Positions 22,998-34,265 of a stretch of DNA of 64,000 bases are shown piece by piece. This DNA is from Cordilura impudica (lineage: Eukaryota; Arthropoda; Insecta; Diptera; Scathophagidae). The notes beneath the pieces were generated by a model. That model did not search any database, had not been told where the DNA came from, and saw only the letters and a list, made by a program, of their open reading frames with translations. The first letter of the stretch is position 1; every line of letters starts with the position of its first letter. The stretch spans positions 102,774,412 through 102,838,411 of the forward strand of contig OY821517.1 in NCBI GenBank assembly GCA_963682025.1. The letters are read 5' to 3'. A program made the translations under genes and the position numbers.

Positions 22998-24703
22998 CTA
23001 GTATGCCCTGTCGCGCTTCGCTACGACTTAGCGATAAATTTTTCCTACGAAACTTGTATTGTACAATCAAAATATTTCATTTTAATTATTTTATAATATT
23101 TTTTTGTTTCAATGCTTGCTGATATAAAATATTATTTTGTTTTTTCATTCGGTGCAATTATCAAATTTTTGTGGCGTTCCTACTGTGGAGCAAGCTACAT
23201 ATAGCTGCCTATGAACACGGATTTTCCAAATTAAATCAATTAAATTAAATTAACTTTTGTCCTTGAATTAAGAATATCATTTGGCAATTTTTCATTTTAG
23301 CGTTTTTTGAGTTCGGCAATTCTTGATTGTATTTTTTAAAGATGTTAGTTAATTTCTGATAAGGGGTTGGCAACTGTTGGGTTTTGAGTATTTAAGTCTA
23401 CCAAGCTGTATTAGCTGCTCCAATAAAAAATTATATGCGACGGCAATTGATATTGCTAAGAGAAGGGTTTAATTAATTTATAATTTCTCGCGATTGGAGA
23501 AATTATAAATATACAAGCTGGAATTAAGGGTTGTAAATGAGGGAGTTTAGGATTAGGGTTAGAGAAAAAAAAAAAAACAAACTCCAATTAGTGATAATTT
23601 AAAAATGTTTATTTTAACACAAGTGCTCACCAATCGAATGTACAAATCCAAGTTAGTTTACAAAATTAATTTTGGCTTCAACAAGCATCGGCTCAACATA
23701 AAAACGAATGAATTAAGCTAAATTTACTTCATTTTGAAATTTTTAAAGAGTTACTCAAATTTAACGATTACAAATATTTTTAAGATATTGCAGTTCATTT
23801 ATGTTATCGATAGAAAATATTTAATGTTAAGCAATCGATATTAAATTTTATAATACAAAAAAAAGAAAGTAATAATATCGTTCAAACTTTTTGTCTTTGG
23901 CAAATTTTGTTTTTCGGGATTTTCACTTTTGGCGATTTTTGTAATTTTGATTTTGGCGACTTTTATAAAATGTCTCAAGTTTGCCGCTTTCAAAGTACTT
24001 TATATTTGTTTGTATAGGACGTGCCATGTCCACTAATCTTAAACCGCCCATTTTTTATCTGATTACGCACATTATTATCTGATGGACTCGTAGAAATTGT
24101 CAATTCTGTGCCACACCCACTGCTCCGAGAATGCTCATTTGTTGTTCGAATAATAATATGAGTAACTTATGGTGTCCCGAAAAGTTTCAAGGCGCTAACT
24201 ACTACAGTAGTCGAGATATGAATTTTTATATTTACCCTGCATGGAAGATGCCACGCCCATTGGTCGATCCTACCCATTTTTTTCCGACTACTCAAATTAA
24301 TAATAGATGGCCTCAGACCAACTTTTAAAGCTGTCTCTGCCATAGTACTCGAGATATATTATATTGAATTATCACTTTGTATGGAAGGTGCCACGCCCAC
24401 TTATCCGATCCCGCCCATTTTTATCAGAGCTAATGATAGCTAAAATAACACAAATTTGTAAATCTCTCTCTCTGTCATAATACTCAACATATATGATATT
24501 AAAAGTTCACTGTATATGGGAGGTGCCACGCAAACTAAAAATATAAAAAAAATTATAGCCTATGTCCACCCTTAAGGACCATTAGAAATATTGGAACTAA
24601 AACTTTTAAAATCAGATGAGTAGTTACGGAGATTACCTCCTACAAACAAACAAACACACATTACCTCTTTATTATATTGGTAAAAACAAGTATAGAGTAT
24701 AGA
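22998..24703 (-). mobile_element. Helitron family B, complete copy (minus strand)
   Basis: Read on the minus strand it starts TCTATACTCTATAC (24703), then AATAAAGAGGTAATGTGTG and (GTTT)n, then four to five units with GGGCGTGGCACC boxes (near 24530, 24395, 24255, 24115, 24030). A CAAAAATCGCCAAAAG-rich stretch follows, then a helicase 3' fossil (23300-23120). It ends with the hairpin GTCGTAGCGAAGCGCGAC, AGGGCATA and CTAG (23001-22998). It is 1.7 kb. The base after CTAG is C rather than the usual T, probably a later mutation. Confidence 0.8.
23120..23300 (-). pseudogene. Helitron helicase C-terminal fossil
   Basis: On the minus strand, HRQLYVACSTVGTPQKFDN is read at 23213-23157, corresponding to the Helitron helicase consensus HGQLYVACSRVGTPxNL. 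Upstream, TTAATTCAAGGACAAAAGTT matches the IQGQ-L motif seen at 5266. Downstream a 2-base deletion breaks the frame before ACAAAATAATATTTTATATC, the counterpart of TKNIVYQ. Together with 5266-5434 this ties family B to Helitrons by coding sequence, not only by its ends. Confidence 0.75.
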
Positions 24704-25289
24704 TTTATAAAAATATAATTATTGGTGCCCTTATGGCCTATGTTTTTATGTGGGAAAAATTGACTAAAAGCCGATTTAGAAAAAGTTAGATGCATCTCAG
24801 TAGGGTTTTATTATTGTCTTATTCTCCACTGGATATGCCTTGTAAATACTTTCATATAATGTTCAACTTGTGTATGGTTTCTTTGGATCAAATGTGAAAC
24901 ACTTATAAAAAAAAAATTGCAAGTGCGCTGAACTCAAGGCAACTTTGGCAATAACGTCGATGCCACTGCGAAAATGGTAGGAAATGTGTTTTGCTTGGAA
25001 TTAAAACAGTAATTATTACAAAGCTAATTCCCGCTCAACCAAACATAATGTATTGGTTTCACCAGATGTACAATAATCCAATCAGATCCAGAGAAGAGGT
25101 ACTCAATAATTGGTATATGAATTAAAATATCAATACATATCTACTTCGAAATCAGGCGAGCACTGAAAGTGTCAAAGTGCTTAGACGTTAAAAGCTGCAC
25201 TACGAATTCAATTTCTTTCTTCTGGCCATTTTTTTAAAGTGTAAAGAACAATGCTAATTCTTTCATTCCAACAATTATATAGGATGATC
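24704..25289. other. Spacer, possibly eroded retrotransposon
   Basis: No feature I can name. It lies just upstream of the reverse-transcriptase fossil and could include its eroded endonuclease part, but the translation shows no clear motif. Confidence 0.3.
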
Positions 25290-25690
25290 AAATATTCACA
25301 GATCTGATTGCTAAATTTAACCTTTTATATGAATACTTCGCAAGAAGTACTTTCTTGCCAAAAAAGCCATTAGCCACTGCGCGAACTTGAAAGAGTACCA
25401 AATACTATGACTAAGATATTTTTTCGAGCTCGTGTCGTTAAGAGGATTCCTGCAAAGCTCAACGTAAACAAATAACCCGTACAGGATGGCATATCAGCAT
25501 TATTACTGAAACAGTGTCATTCCTCGTGTTGGAAGATTGCAAATTTTCAGCCAATCCTAAAAAAGAATGCCGCTAATAACACTAAGGTTACTCCCCAAAT
25601 CTAAAATCTACTGCATTTTCAGTTGAAGAAATTATTGCATAAAATGACTAATCCTTGACTTTCGCATATTTAGAATAGCCCAACGTATTC
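25290..25690 (+). pseudogene. Non-LTR reverse transcriptase N-terminal fossil
   Basis: With frameshifts the plus strand reads LIAKFNLLYEYFARSTFLP, then VVKRIPAKLNVNK-PVQDGIS, ALLLKQC, SCWKIANFQPILKKNAANNT and KLLHKMTNP. This is the pattern of the first RT blocks (KAPGPDGIS, LLK-C, WK-A-V-PI-KKG, N-RPI) of non-LTR elements. Stop codons are frequent, and the catalytic blocks further downstream are absent. Confidence 0.6.
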
Positions 25691-25699
25691 AGCGTTGCA

Positions 25700-26319
25700 A
25701 ATGATACAGGGTACCCATATACGACCCATATCGATTTCATTCAATTTAAGTCAAAAGTTCTTTTTTTATTTTTGTTCATTCAAAAATAAATAAATATTAA
25801 AAAAAAAAAACGGAAGATTCGTCTATATGTACAATAATTTCGTCAATTTTCCCCAAAAAGTTGAAAAATATCCACATAAATGCACGTAACCGCCCCCTGG
25901 CGGCTGTAAAAAATGAAAGTAAATGTGAAAAATGGATTTCCCGACCCAAAAAAACCCCCGGTATACACTTTTTCAATAATATTTTTTTTTTTACATATGA
26001 ATGAGTAATGTCGAAAATATCATGAAAATATTTTCATCGAAATTTTGGCAGGCTCGAAAATGATTTTCGAGGTATGGCTCCTTGGTCAAATATACTTGTT
26101 ACGGCCCATAGTACCAGAATTGCGATGAACCCGTGGAGATTTTTTCTGTCCCCTACAATATAACCTAACCTAGTTTATATATATTCTATAGTTTTTTTAA
26201 ATTTAGTTTACATATCTTTTTGAGAAAATTAAGTGACTTTACTAAATATGATCATAATCAGCCTATGAATTTTGTGTGTATGGATTTTTACATATGTGGC
26301 CGTCACACATTAATAAAAA
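25700..26319. other. Spacer, nothing recognised
   Basis: AT-rich. A short CCTAACCTAG near 26165 is not a telomere repeat array. About 26210-26310 is faintly similar to the right part of the mini-me-like repeat, too weak to list. Confidence 0.4.
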
Positions 26320-26700
26320 CTAGCAGAGCCCGTCACTCGAAATTCGAGTGCGAATTCTAGGAAATTTAATTTTTTCATTAAATTTTTTTCTTTAAAATTT
26401 TTTTCAATATATATACATATATATAAAATTTATGAATATTTAAATAAAATTCATTAAATTGTGAATTTTTGAATAAAATTAATTTAATTTCATTATAAAT
26501 ATTTGTTTAACACACAGAATATAAATAAATTAGTTTGTTAATAAATAAATTTATAAGAGCCTAAATGTATACTAAAAAATTTTAGCCAATTCATAATTCA
26601 ACATAGGTAAACACACACCCATCATAGGTTGGTAACTAAAAGCGTAGAAGAGGTCACAATAAATAGCCTTGGCTATTACTATTACGGAAAGCATTACAAT
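26320..26700 (-). mobile_element. Helitron-like 3' end (family D)
   Basis: On the minus strand this ends with the hairpin CACTCGAATTTCGAGTG, ACGGGCTCTG and CTAG at 26323-26320, followed by T, the expected Helitron terminus. The body (26395-26700) matches 6700-7170. I could not place the 5' TC end. After about 26700 a piece resembling the end of the mini-me-like repeat (CTGCTTATATTTTCTATTTT) takes over. Confidence 0.6.
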
Positions 26701-27019
26701 TTCGTTTCTGCTTATATTTTCTATTTTCAGTTATTGCCTTAGCAAAGTTTGATCCAATAATCTTTCTCGAAACGATGATATATGGTAATGTATAGCCAGT
26801 TTATTCTTTGTTTTTATTTTTTTTTTTACTTTGTCTATGCGAAACCTGATATCAATTCTGCCTTTACGCTCGTTTTTGTAATCAATTAAAAGTGAATGGT
26901 ATCTGATTTTGTTGAACAAAAATATATATTTTATTACGGAAAAAATATCTGCTGCATATTCCATATGACATTGAAGGCGTTAAATTCAATGAGCGACCCG
27001 AACAAAAAAAAAAAAAAAA

Positions 27020-27756
27020 ACAAGTAAGTAATTAAAGTCGGTCTAGAACGACTATACGATACCCTAATTCGATATAGAAAATAAGCATAAACCAAATTTG
27101 AGTGGTATTGTTATTAATTTTTTGGCTGCAGATATGGAAAAGTTTATATCGGCTGCTATATTTATATGGGGACTAGGTCGAAAAATGGACCAATCCTGAC
27201 CACATTATATTTTGAAAAAATATATAAAAACCAAATTTGAGAAAAATCTGTGCAATATTTTTGTTTTTTGATATATTTAAGTGAAGATCGGAAAGCAGCT
27301 CTATATGGGGCCTAAGACTAAGAATTGTCCTATAGGGATTATTTTTGGACTACTAATTAGGTGATATAATAAACGCATACAAACCCAATTTGACTGAGAT
27401 CTATATGATAATTTGGATCTTATGGTAATTTATTCCGATTTCATAGGGGTCATTTGAATGGGGACTAGGTCTGAACATGGACCGACTTTCACCAATTTCA
27501 ATAGCGTTCATCCTAAGGCCGATGAAAGCTTACAAACCAAATTTCATCAAAATATGTTCATATTTGAGAACTGCACTTTGATTACAAGGTTTGCATGGAC
27601 ATACAGACGGACGGACGGACATCGCTAAATCGACTCAGTAAGTGATTCTGAGTCGATCGGTTTAATAAAAGATGGGTCTAGGTAAAATATTTTTGGTGGT
27701 CACAAACAGCAGCACAAAGTCATTATACCCAAACCACATAGTGGTATAGGGTATAA
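27020..27756 (-). repeat. Mini-me/DINE-1-like repeat, copy e
   Basis: A minus-strand copy. The terminal side starts ACAAGTAAGTAATTAAAGTC with a damaged palindrome (AGTCGGTCTAGAACGACT). The other end is ACCACATAGTGGTATAGGGT. The CGGACGGACGGAC array is at about 27608-27623. Confidence 0.85.
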
Positions 27757-27849
27757 ACTTCAGCCGATCAAAAGCAATACAACGAAATGAAAGATTTTGT
27801 GCGGAAAAGTCGTCGATCGACAAATAGAAATCTTCCTGAGACATTTGAA

Positions 27850-28657
27850 AACAAGTAAGAAAATTATAGTCAGTCCAGGCCGACTATACGATACCCTTTA
27901 CCATGCGTTTAGAGACCCTATCTCTTAGGCCAAACTAACTGGACATAGAAAATAAGATAAACCAAATTTGAGTGTGATTTTTATTAATTTTTTTGGCTGC
28001 AGATATGAAAAAGTTCATATCGGATGCTATATCTATATGGGCACTAGGCCTAAAATTGGACCGATCCTGATCATGTTGGTAAAGTCTCTTGTATTTTGCA
28101 AAAATATATACAAACTAAATTTGAAAAGAATCAGTACAATATTTTTGTTTTTTGATAGATTTAAGTGCAGATCGGGAAGCAGCTCTACATGGTTCCTATG
28201 AGTAAGGGTTGTCCCATAGGGATAATTTTTGGACTACTCATTAATGGATGTAATAAACGCATACAAACCCCATTTGAGTAAGATCTATATGATAATTTGG
28301 ATCTTTTGGCAATTTATGTCGATTTCATAGGGGTCATTTGTATGGGGGCTAGGTCTGAACATGGACCGATTTTCACCAGTTTCAACAGCGTTCATCCTAT
28401 GGCCGATAAAAGCCTATGTACGAAATGTCATCAAAATATACTCATATTTGTGACCTGCAGTTTGATTAAAAATGTATACATGGACACACAGACGAACGGA
28501 CGGACGGACACACGGACTGACATCGTTAAATCGAATCAGATAGTGATTCTGATTCGATCGGTATAATAAAAGATTAGTCTAGGTCAAATATTTTTGGTAG
28601 TTTCAAACAGCAGCACAAAGTCATTATACCCAAACCACATAGTGGTATAGGGTATAA
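27850..28657 (-). repeat. Mini-me/DINE-1-like repeat, copy f
   Basis: A second minus-strand copy, 93 bp after copy e. The ends are AACAAGTAAGAAAATTATAG and ACCACATAGTGGTATAGGGT. The terminal palindrome reads AGTCAGTCCAGGCCGACT, with three changes. The array includes CGGACGGACGGACACACGGA. Confidence 0.85.
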
Positions 28658-30037
28658 TGATTTGTCAATATTATTTTAAAAGATATTCTGGACTTCTCTT
28701 TATTTCGAACATTAATGATTATTTTAATACCTGGATATATACATACATCACAACTAATGATTAGTTATTACCGTTGCATTACTTGGTAATGTTAACCCCA
28801 TATCTTTTGAATAATTTCAAGCTAAATATAAGGACTTCCTGATAATGCTTTATGTATATACTTACGGGTAATGACCACTGTTTGTATTAGTAAAAACTAT
28901 AAATAATGAGTTAAATTTATTAAAACAAACTATTTCGCGGCGATAGTCATCATTTGACAAAAAACGCAGCAAAAGTTGTTAAGTTTTACATTACATTATT
29001 TACAACAGATTGTGCAATGTGTTGTTTCTACAGAAAATTACTTCACTCCCTACATGTAATAAATTACTCAAAACCCTTCTTGTTATCTATAAAGTAACTA
29101 GTTATTTGTATTAGTACCTAGTAAGGTGCCGGTAAGGCCTCTCTTCCAATGACACCCCCATGTTAAAGTAATGGGTTTCGTAATGGAAATGTAACTACTG
29201 AACACTTTTGATTTGTTATTCTAAAGCTCATTACATGTAATGGAAAGTTTTGCTGGGTGGGTAATGTAAATTGCGATACTTTTTTTTACTATTTTGTTGT
29301 TTAGTTTATTGTAATGTTATATATTAATATGAGTAAAAAAGTGAAATTCAGAAATTGGATTCAGAAAATAACCGACAAGCTGTAAAAGCTATTAAGTGAC
29401 AGAAAAATATTTTCATGTTCGCATTACTTAACATTACTAAATGGTTTTTGAATGTAAATAGTGGTTTGGGTTTTTTATCAATGTCCCAGCGTATGCCAGT
29501 TCTTAGAATTTCTCAACTAGTGAAATGATATTTTTGAGGTGCCTCATGTTTTTCATATATAACTTTTATAACTATTTATATATAATTATTTAATCTTTAA
29601 TGAAGATACGCATTTGATAGAAATATTCAAAAGGAAATCGAGAGTCTACATTACCTGAACTTACTCTATGTTCAAACGTAGTTTGAACACTACAAAACTT
29701 TTGAACTAAAATTATTTGACTGAGTTTTAAACATAATTTGTATATCTCAAATCATGCAATTTAATTTAAATAAGAAATTAAATTGTATACCCGAACCCTG
29801 AACTATGTTGTAAACTCTTAAATGAATCTTCAATGTAAATTTTCTATAACATCGGCTTTTAGCCGAAATAGTTAGTAAAGCAAGCGTTGCAGAGTTGCAA
29901 TAAAATAGAAGGAAAAACTGTGATATTATTTTAAGTTGTGTGTTTAATTTAATTTTAGTATATGTTAAATGTTTTATGTTTTATGTTTTTTGTTTTATGT
30001 AAGCAATTTATAATTTAATGTGAAAAATTAATTGGAA
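28658..30037. other. AT-rich region, possibly Penelope-related at its end
   Basis: No coding sequence recognised. The perfect palindrome CATTACATGTAATG lies near 29231 and a small hairpin TCGGCTTTTAGCCGA near 29852. The right end leads into the hammerhead-like motif. Confidence 0.4.
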
Positions 30038-30097
30038 ATTACAAACCCCTGAAGATGTCAACAAGAAATTGACGAAACGTTGGAAGAAATATGTAAT
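30038..30097 (+). ncRNA. Hammerhead-ribozyme-like motif, Penelope type
   Basis: The core reads CTGAAGA (30049-30055; consensus CUGANGA), then a 5-bp stem GTCAA/TTGAC (30057-30061 with 30069-30073), then GAAAC (30074-30078) and GTT as a permitted NUH cleavage triplet. Stem I is closed by CC/GG next to the core and by ATTACA/TGTAAT (30038-30043 with 30092-30097) across an internal loop. Stem III would be only ACGT, so activity would need a dimer, as proposed for minimal hammerheads of Penelope-like retroelements. One T between CTGAAGA and stem II is unpaired. Activity is not shown by sequence alone. Confidence 0.5.
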
Positions 30098-30565
30098 AAA
30101 AGGTTTTTTATTTACATTAATATAATAGGCCCAATTAGCTTAACCACAATCATATATAATTTAAATAACTTGGCCAAAAAAATAACAAACAAACTTCAAG
30201 CGTCTAACATTTTGCAAAATTTTTTTTTATTATTCCTCGTCATCTTAACGATCAACTTGGTCTTGCGCATAACCAATCCTTCTAACACTCAACCGGTTAC
30301 ATAAAATCTAATTCGAATTTAATTAACTTCAATAAATTAATAACAGTTTATCCTTCAAAATTAACTATTCTAATTAATACTTTTGTGAAATCCGTATTAA
30401 ATTGAAATTGAATTCGTATGAATTAAGCTTGAAATTATACTAGAAAAAATGCCAACAACTAAAAATTTAAATAAAAAATTATATATGTTTATGAAAATGA
30501 TAACTCTAATCATTGGAATTTAAATCTAAGGATTTAATTAGTACACTCTATTATATACATACATA
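30098..30565. other. Spacer, nothing recognised
   Basis: AT-rich. The frame at 30080-30304 shows no similarity I know. Confidence 0.4.
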
Positions 30566-30599
30566 TCTATATATATAAAATTCATTTTCTGTTTGTTTG

Positions 30600-31760
30600 T
30601 TTGTTTGTTTGTTTGTTTGTTTGTTTGACCGCTATACAAATTTTTATTTTTCAACGGATTTTCCTGAAATTTTGTACACACGATCTCTATACCCCAGGAA
30701 AGGTCGCCATATACTTTTTACCAGCCACGCCTACTTCTACGCCCACTTTTTATGTAAAATTCATTTTCTGTTTTATTCATATTTGTTCACTATACAAATT
30801 TTTATTTGTTAACAGATTTCTCTGAAATTCGGTAGTCACGATCCCTGTACTCCAGCTAAGGTCACCATATACTTTTTATCGACCACGCCTACTTTTGCGC
30901 CCACTTTTTATATACAATTCATTTTCTGCTTTTTGGTATATTTGTTCGCTATACAAATTATTATTTTTCAACAGATTTCTCTGAATTTTGCTACACACGA
31001 TCTCCATACTCCAGGAAAGGTCTTATCGGCCACGCCTACTTCTGCGCCCACTTTTTCTATACAATTCGTTTTCTGTTTTTTGGTATATTTGTTGGCTACA
31101 CAAATTTTTATTTTTCAACGGAATTCTCTGAAATTTGGTACACACGATCTCTGTACTCCAGGAAAGGTCGCCATATGCTCCGTACCGGCCACTCCTACTT
31201 TAACGCCCACTTTTTGTACACAATGCATTTTGTTTTTTGGTATATTTGTTCGCTATACAAATTTTTATTTTTCAACCGATTTCTCTGAAATTTTCTACAC
31301 ACGATCCCTGCACTCCAGAGAGATAGCCATATGATTCTTGCCGGTCACGCCTACTTCTACGCCCACTTTTTATACAAAATTAATTTTCTGTTTTTGGTAC
31401 ATTTTTTCACTATAAAAATTTTTATTTTTCGAGGGATGTCTAAAATTTGGTCACACGACCTCTATACTACAGGGAAGGTCACCAGACCCTTCTTACAAGC
31501 CACTTCTATGTATATAAAACTTATTTTTTTCCTTTTATTTGTTTCTTCATTTGATTGCTATACAAACTTTTATTTTTCAATGGCTTTCTCCGAAAAATAG
31601 TACATATTCCAAGGAAGGCCGCCATATGAATTTTACCGACCACGCTTACTTTTACGCCCAATTTTCATATAAAATTCACATTTTGTTGTGTGGTATATTT
31701 CTTCCCTATACAAATTTGTACTTTTCAACGGATTTCTCTGAAATTTGGTTTACACGGAAA
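30600..31760. repeat. About 157-bp tandem array inside Helitron A1
   Basis: About seven units marked by ACGCCTACTT-TACGCCCACT boxes near 30740, 30897, 31045, 31205, 31360 and 31655. Each has GATTTCTCTGAAATTTGGTA and ACACACGATC. This is the reverse complement of the array at 15840-17150. One unit near 31500 is shortened. Confidence 0.88.
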
Positions 31761-31984
31761 TAACTACACGGTGAACAAATTCACCAAACTTAAAAAAAGG
31801 CACCCAAAAGAAATGAACAAATTCCCCATTTTTTTTTTTAATCGAAAGAAAAAATTAACTTATCCCCAAATTCATTCTTAAATTTTTACATATTTTTATT
31901 TAATGAATTTTGTTAAATATTTATTTTAGCAAACATTTGCATACTGCTCTCAATATATGTTCTACAATAAATGCATTTAAAATG

Positions 31985-32640
31985 AGTTTTCTTTTCAATA
32001 GCACGGGGAATATAGCTTAGCTGGAATATCGGAATGATCTGAAAAATATATTTTGACAATTAAAATAAGTTGGCAACAGCTGTGCGGTAGCACAGGTGTG
32101 GTTGCCAAATGCGCGGAAGCGGCGCGCGACCGCGGACTCGAACTCGGACGCGACGGATGCGGACGTGACGCGCTCTCGGAACACAGCTCAGCAAAAATAT
32201 CGCAATGCTCTAAAAATATGTTTTAGGAATTAAAATAAGTTAACGAAAACTAAGCGGCAGCACGGGTAGTAGTTGCGAGGAAGCGGCGCGCAGTGCGCTA
32301 CCGCGGACTCGGATGCGACGGATGCGGACGCGACGCACTCTCGGAACACAGCCCAGCTAAAATATCGTAATGCTCCAAAAAATATGTTTTAGGAATTAAA
32401 ATAAGTTAACGAGAACTAAGCGGCAGAACGGGTAGTAGCTGCGAGGAAGCGGCGCGAGGCGCGCGGACGCGGACGCGACGCGCTCGCGGAACACAGCTCA
32501 GCAAAAATATCGCAATGATCTGAAAAATATATTTTGGCGATTAAAATAAGTTGACAACAACTGCGCGGCAGCACGGGTCTGGCTGCCAAACGCGCGGAAT
32601 CGGCGCTCGCGGAACACAGCTAAGTGAAATGTCGTATGAT
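31985..32640. repeat. CpG-rich satellite inside Helitron A1
   Basis: Four modules with GACGCGCTCTCGGAACACAG (near 32168, 32332, 32475, 32600) and AAAATAAGTTAACGA spacers. This is the reverse of the satellite at 14280-15580 with fewer modules, so copy number differs between the two Helitrons. Confidence 0.88.
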
Positions 32641-33075
32641 AAATTTTATCTACGTATGTGAAATAATTACCTGTTGATCAAAATAGGACACACATATACT
32701 ATAAGCAGTTGCTTAAAGAAGCCTTGCGACACAATATTAAACGTCGCATTAGTCTTTCATTTCTGAAACTTGAATTTGATGTCTCTGCTCAATGATGATC
32801 ACTTATTGAATGAAGTAATTCAATTTTTAAAAGTTCTGATTCCTTTAATTTGCAAACGATTCCGTTATATTTGATGTTTATAAATTAACTTAAAAAATAC
32901 TTAAAGCGGTTTCGCAACTTATTTTTGAAGCATTTTTGCTTCAGCATCTTAAAAAACTTCTAAATTAAAAAATCAAAAAATTTTGAATTGAAATAAAAAA
33001 TTAATGTACTGTCCATACAAATTTTTAAGTACTCAGCGCTTGGTATCCCGGGCAAGACCGGGTAAAAACAGCTAG

Positions 33076-33852
33076 TATATTATATATATATATTACATAT
33101 ATATTCCATAGAGTTGCGAAGGTTTTTAGGATTTTTGTAAAGCTTTTATTGTAATTAAACTAATATATAGATTTTTTGCCATCTGATTACTATAACTTCG
33201 TAAAATGTCCGAATTTGTATAAAAAATACCTTTACATAAAATAATTCTATTTAAGTTGACTTAATACTTGTAGTGTGTTTACCATAAACATTTTAATGAC
33301 CTAGGAGTGTTTTTGTTCTTAAAGCATATTCAAGTGGTGTTTATTTTCATTATGGTATTTCAATCTTTTTTTAAGTTTCATTTTATGAAATGCTTAACCA
33401 TTTAAAAATAATTTGTATATAATTATTTAAGCTGTTCAAGATGTATGCAATGAAGTACAGTTAATATTTGGACAAGTTCAGAGAGTAAACCACATTTAAA
33501 GACAAGATGGAAGATGGTTTCACGATAAAAAAAAAACAACAACATTGGAATGAGCACCTGCAATATGGAGCCGGAGAATTAATATTGTTTTCTATTGCTT
33601 TGTTTAACCTTTACAAAAACATACTATATATGAACTAACATAAGAAATTTAAAGTCCGGGTAAGACTACCAGGTCAATATAGTAAATCCTCCAAAATGGT
33701 TTGGCATTTTTAGCCCATACTTTTTTTTAATATTTTTTTGTACCTTGATGTTTGTTTGTTTAGTTTTTGGGCTATAACTAAAAAAATTTTGATGATTTTT
33801 CTTTTCATTATTCAGCAAAGTTGTAGCCAAGGCTTAATTAAATAACTTTTAT
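33076..33852. other. Spacer, nothing recognised
   Basis: AT-rich with short TA runs next to the Helitron end. No coding signal. Confidence 0.5.
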
Positions 33853-34265
33853 ACAATACCCGTATACCACTACGTGGTCAGCGTATAATGAGTTTGAGGT
33901 GGCATTTGTAAATAACAAAATATTTGGACAGGACACATATTTTATTATACCGATCGACTCAGAATCACTTTCTGCGTCGATTTAGCGATGTTTGTCGCTC
34001 CGTCCGTTCGTCCGTCCGTTTGTGTGTCTAGGTAAACCTTGTAATTAAACTGTAGGTCGCAGTTTGGAATATATATACAATATGAACGCTATTGAAATTG
34101 GTGAAAATACAAATGACACCTACAAAATCGACTTAAATTGCCACATGATCCAAATTATCGTATAGATCTCAGTCAATTTGGGTTTGTGTATGTTTGTTAC
34201 ATCCATTTGTGAGTAATCCAAAATTACACCTTATAGGCCAATTCTTATTCATAGCCTCCATATTG
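33853..34265 (+). repeat. Mini-me/DINE-1-like repeat, 5' half
   Basis: ATACCCGTATACCACTACGT, the GTCCG array at 33995-34020, CTATTGAAATTGGTGAAAAT and ATCCAAATTATCGTATAGAT follow the family order with many changes. The right half is missing. Confidence 0.7.

Larger units (their letters stand above)
30566..33075 (+). mobile_element. Helitron family A, copy A1 (plus strand)
   Basis: 2.51-kb Helitron collinear with A2 but in the opposite orientation. It starts TCTATATATATAAAATTC after an A, has (GTTT)n at about 30590-30627, a tandem array to about 31760, a CpG-rich satellite at about 31990-32620 and a unique segment (CTACGTATGTGAAATAATTA and onwards). It ends with the hairpin CCCGGGCAAGACCGGG, TAAAAACAG and CTAG at 33072-33075, followed by T. 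No transposition protein is encoded. It must have been moved by an autonomous partner elsewhere. Confidence 0.87.

Noticed and set aside
26209..26310. Possible mini-me-like fragment
   Set aside because: A few words match (GACTTTACTAAATATGATCA) but order and identity are too poor to separate from chance.
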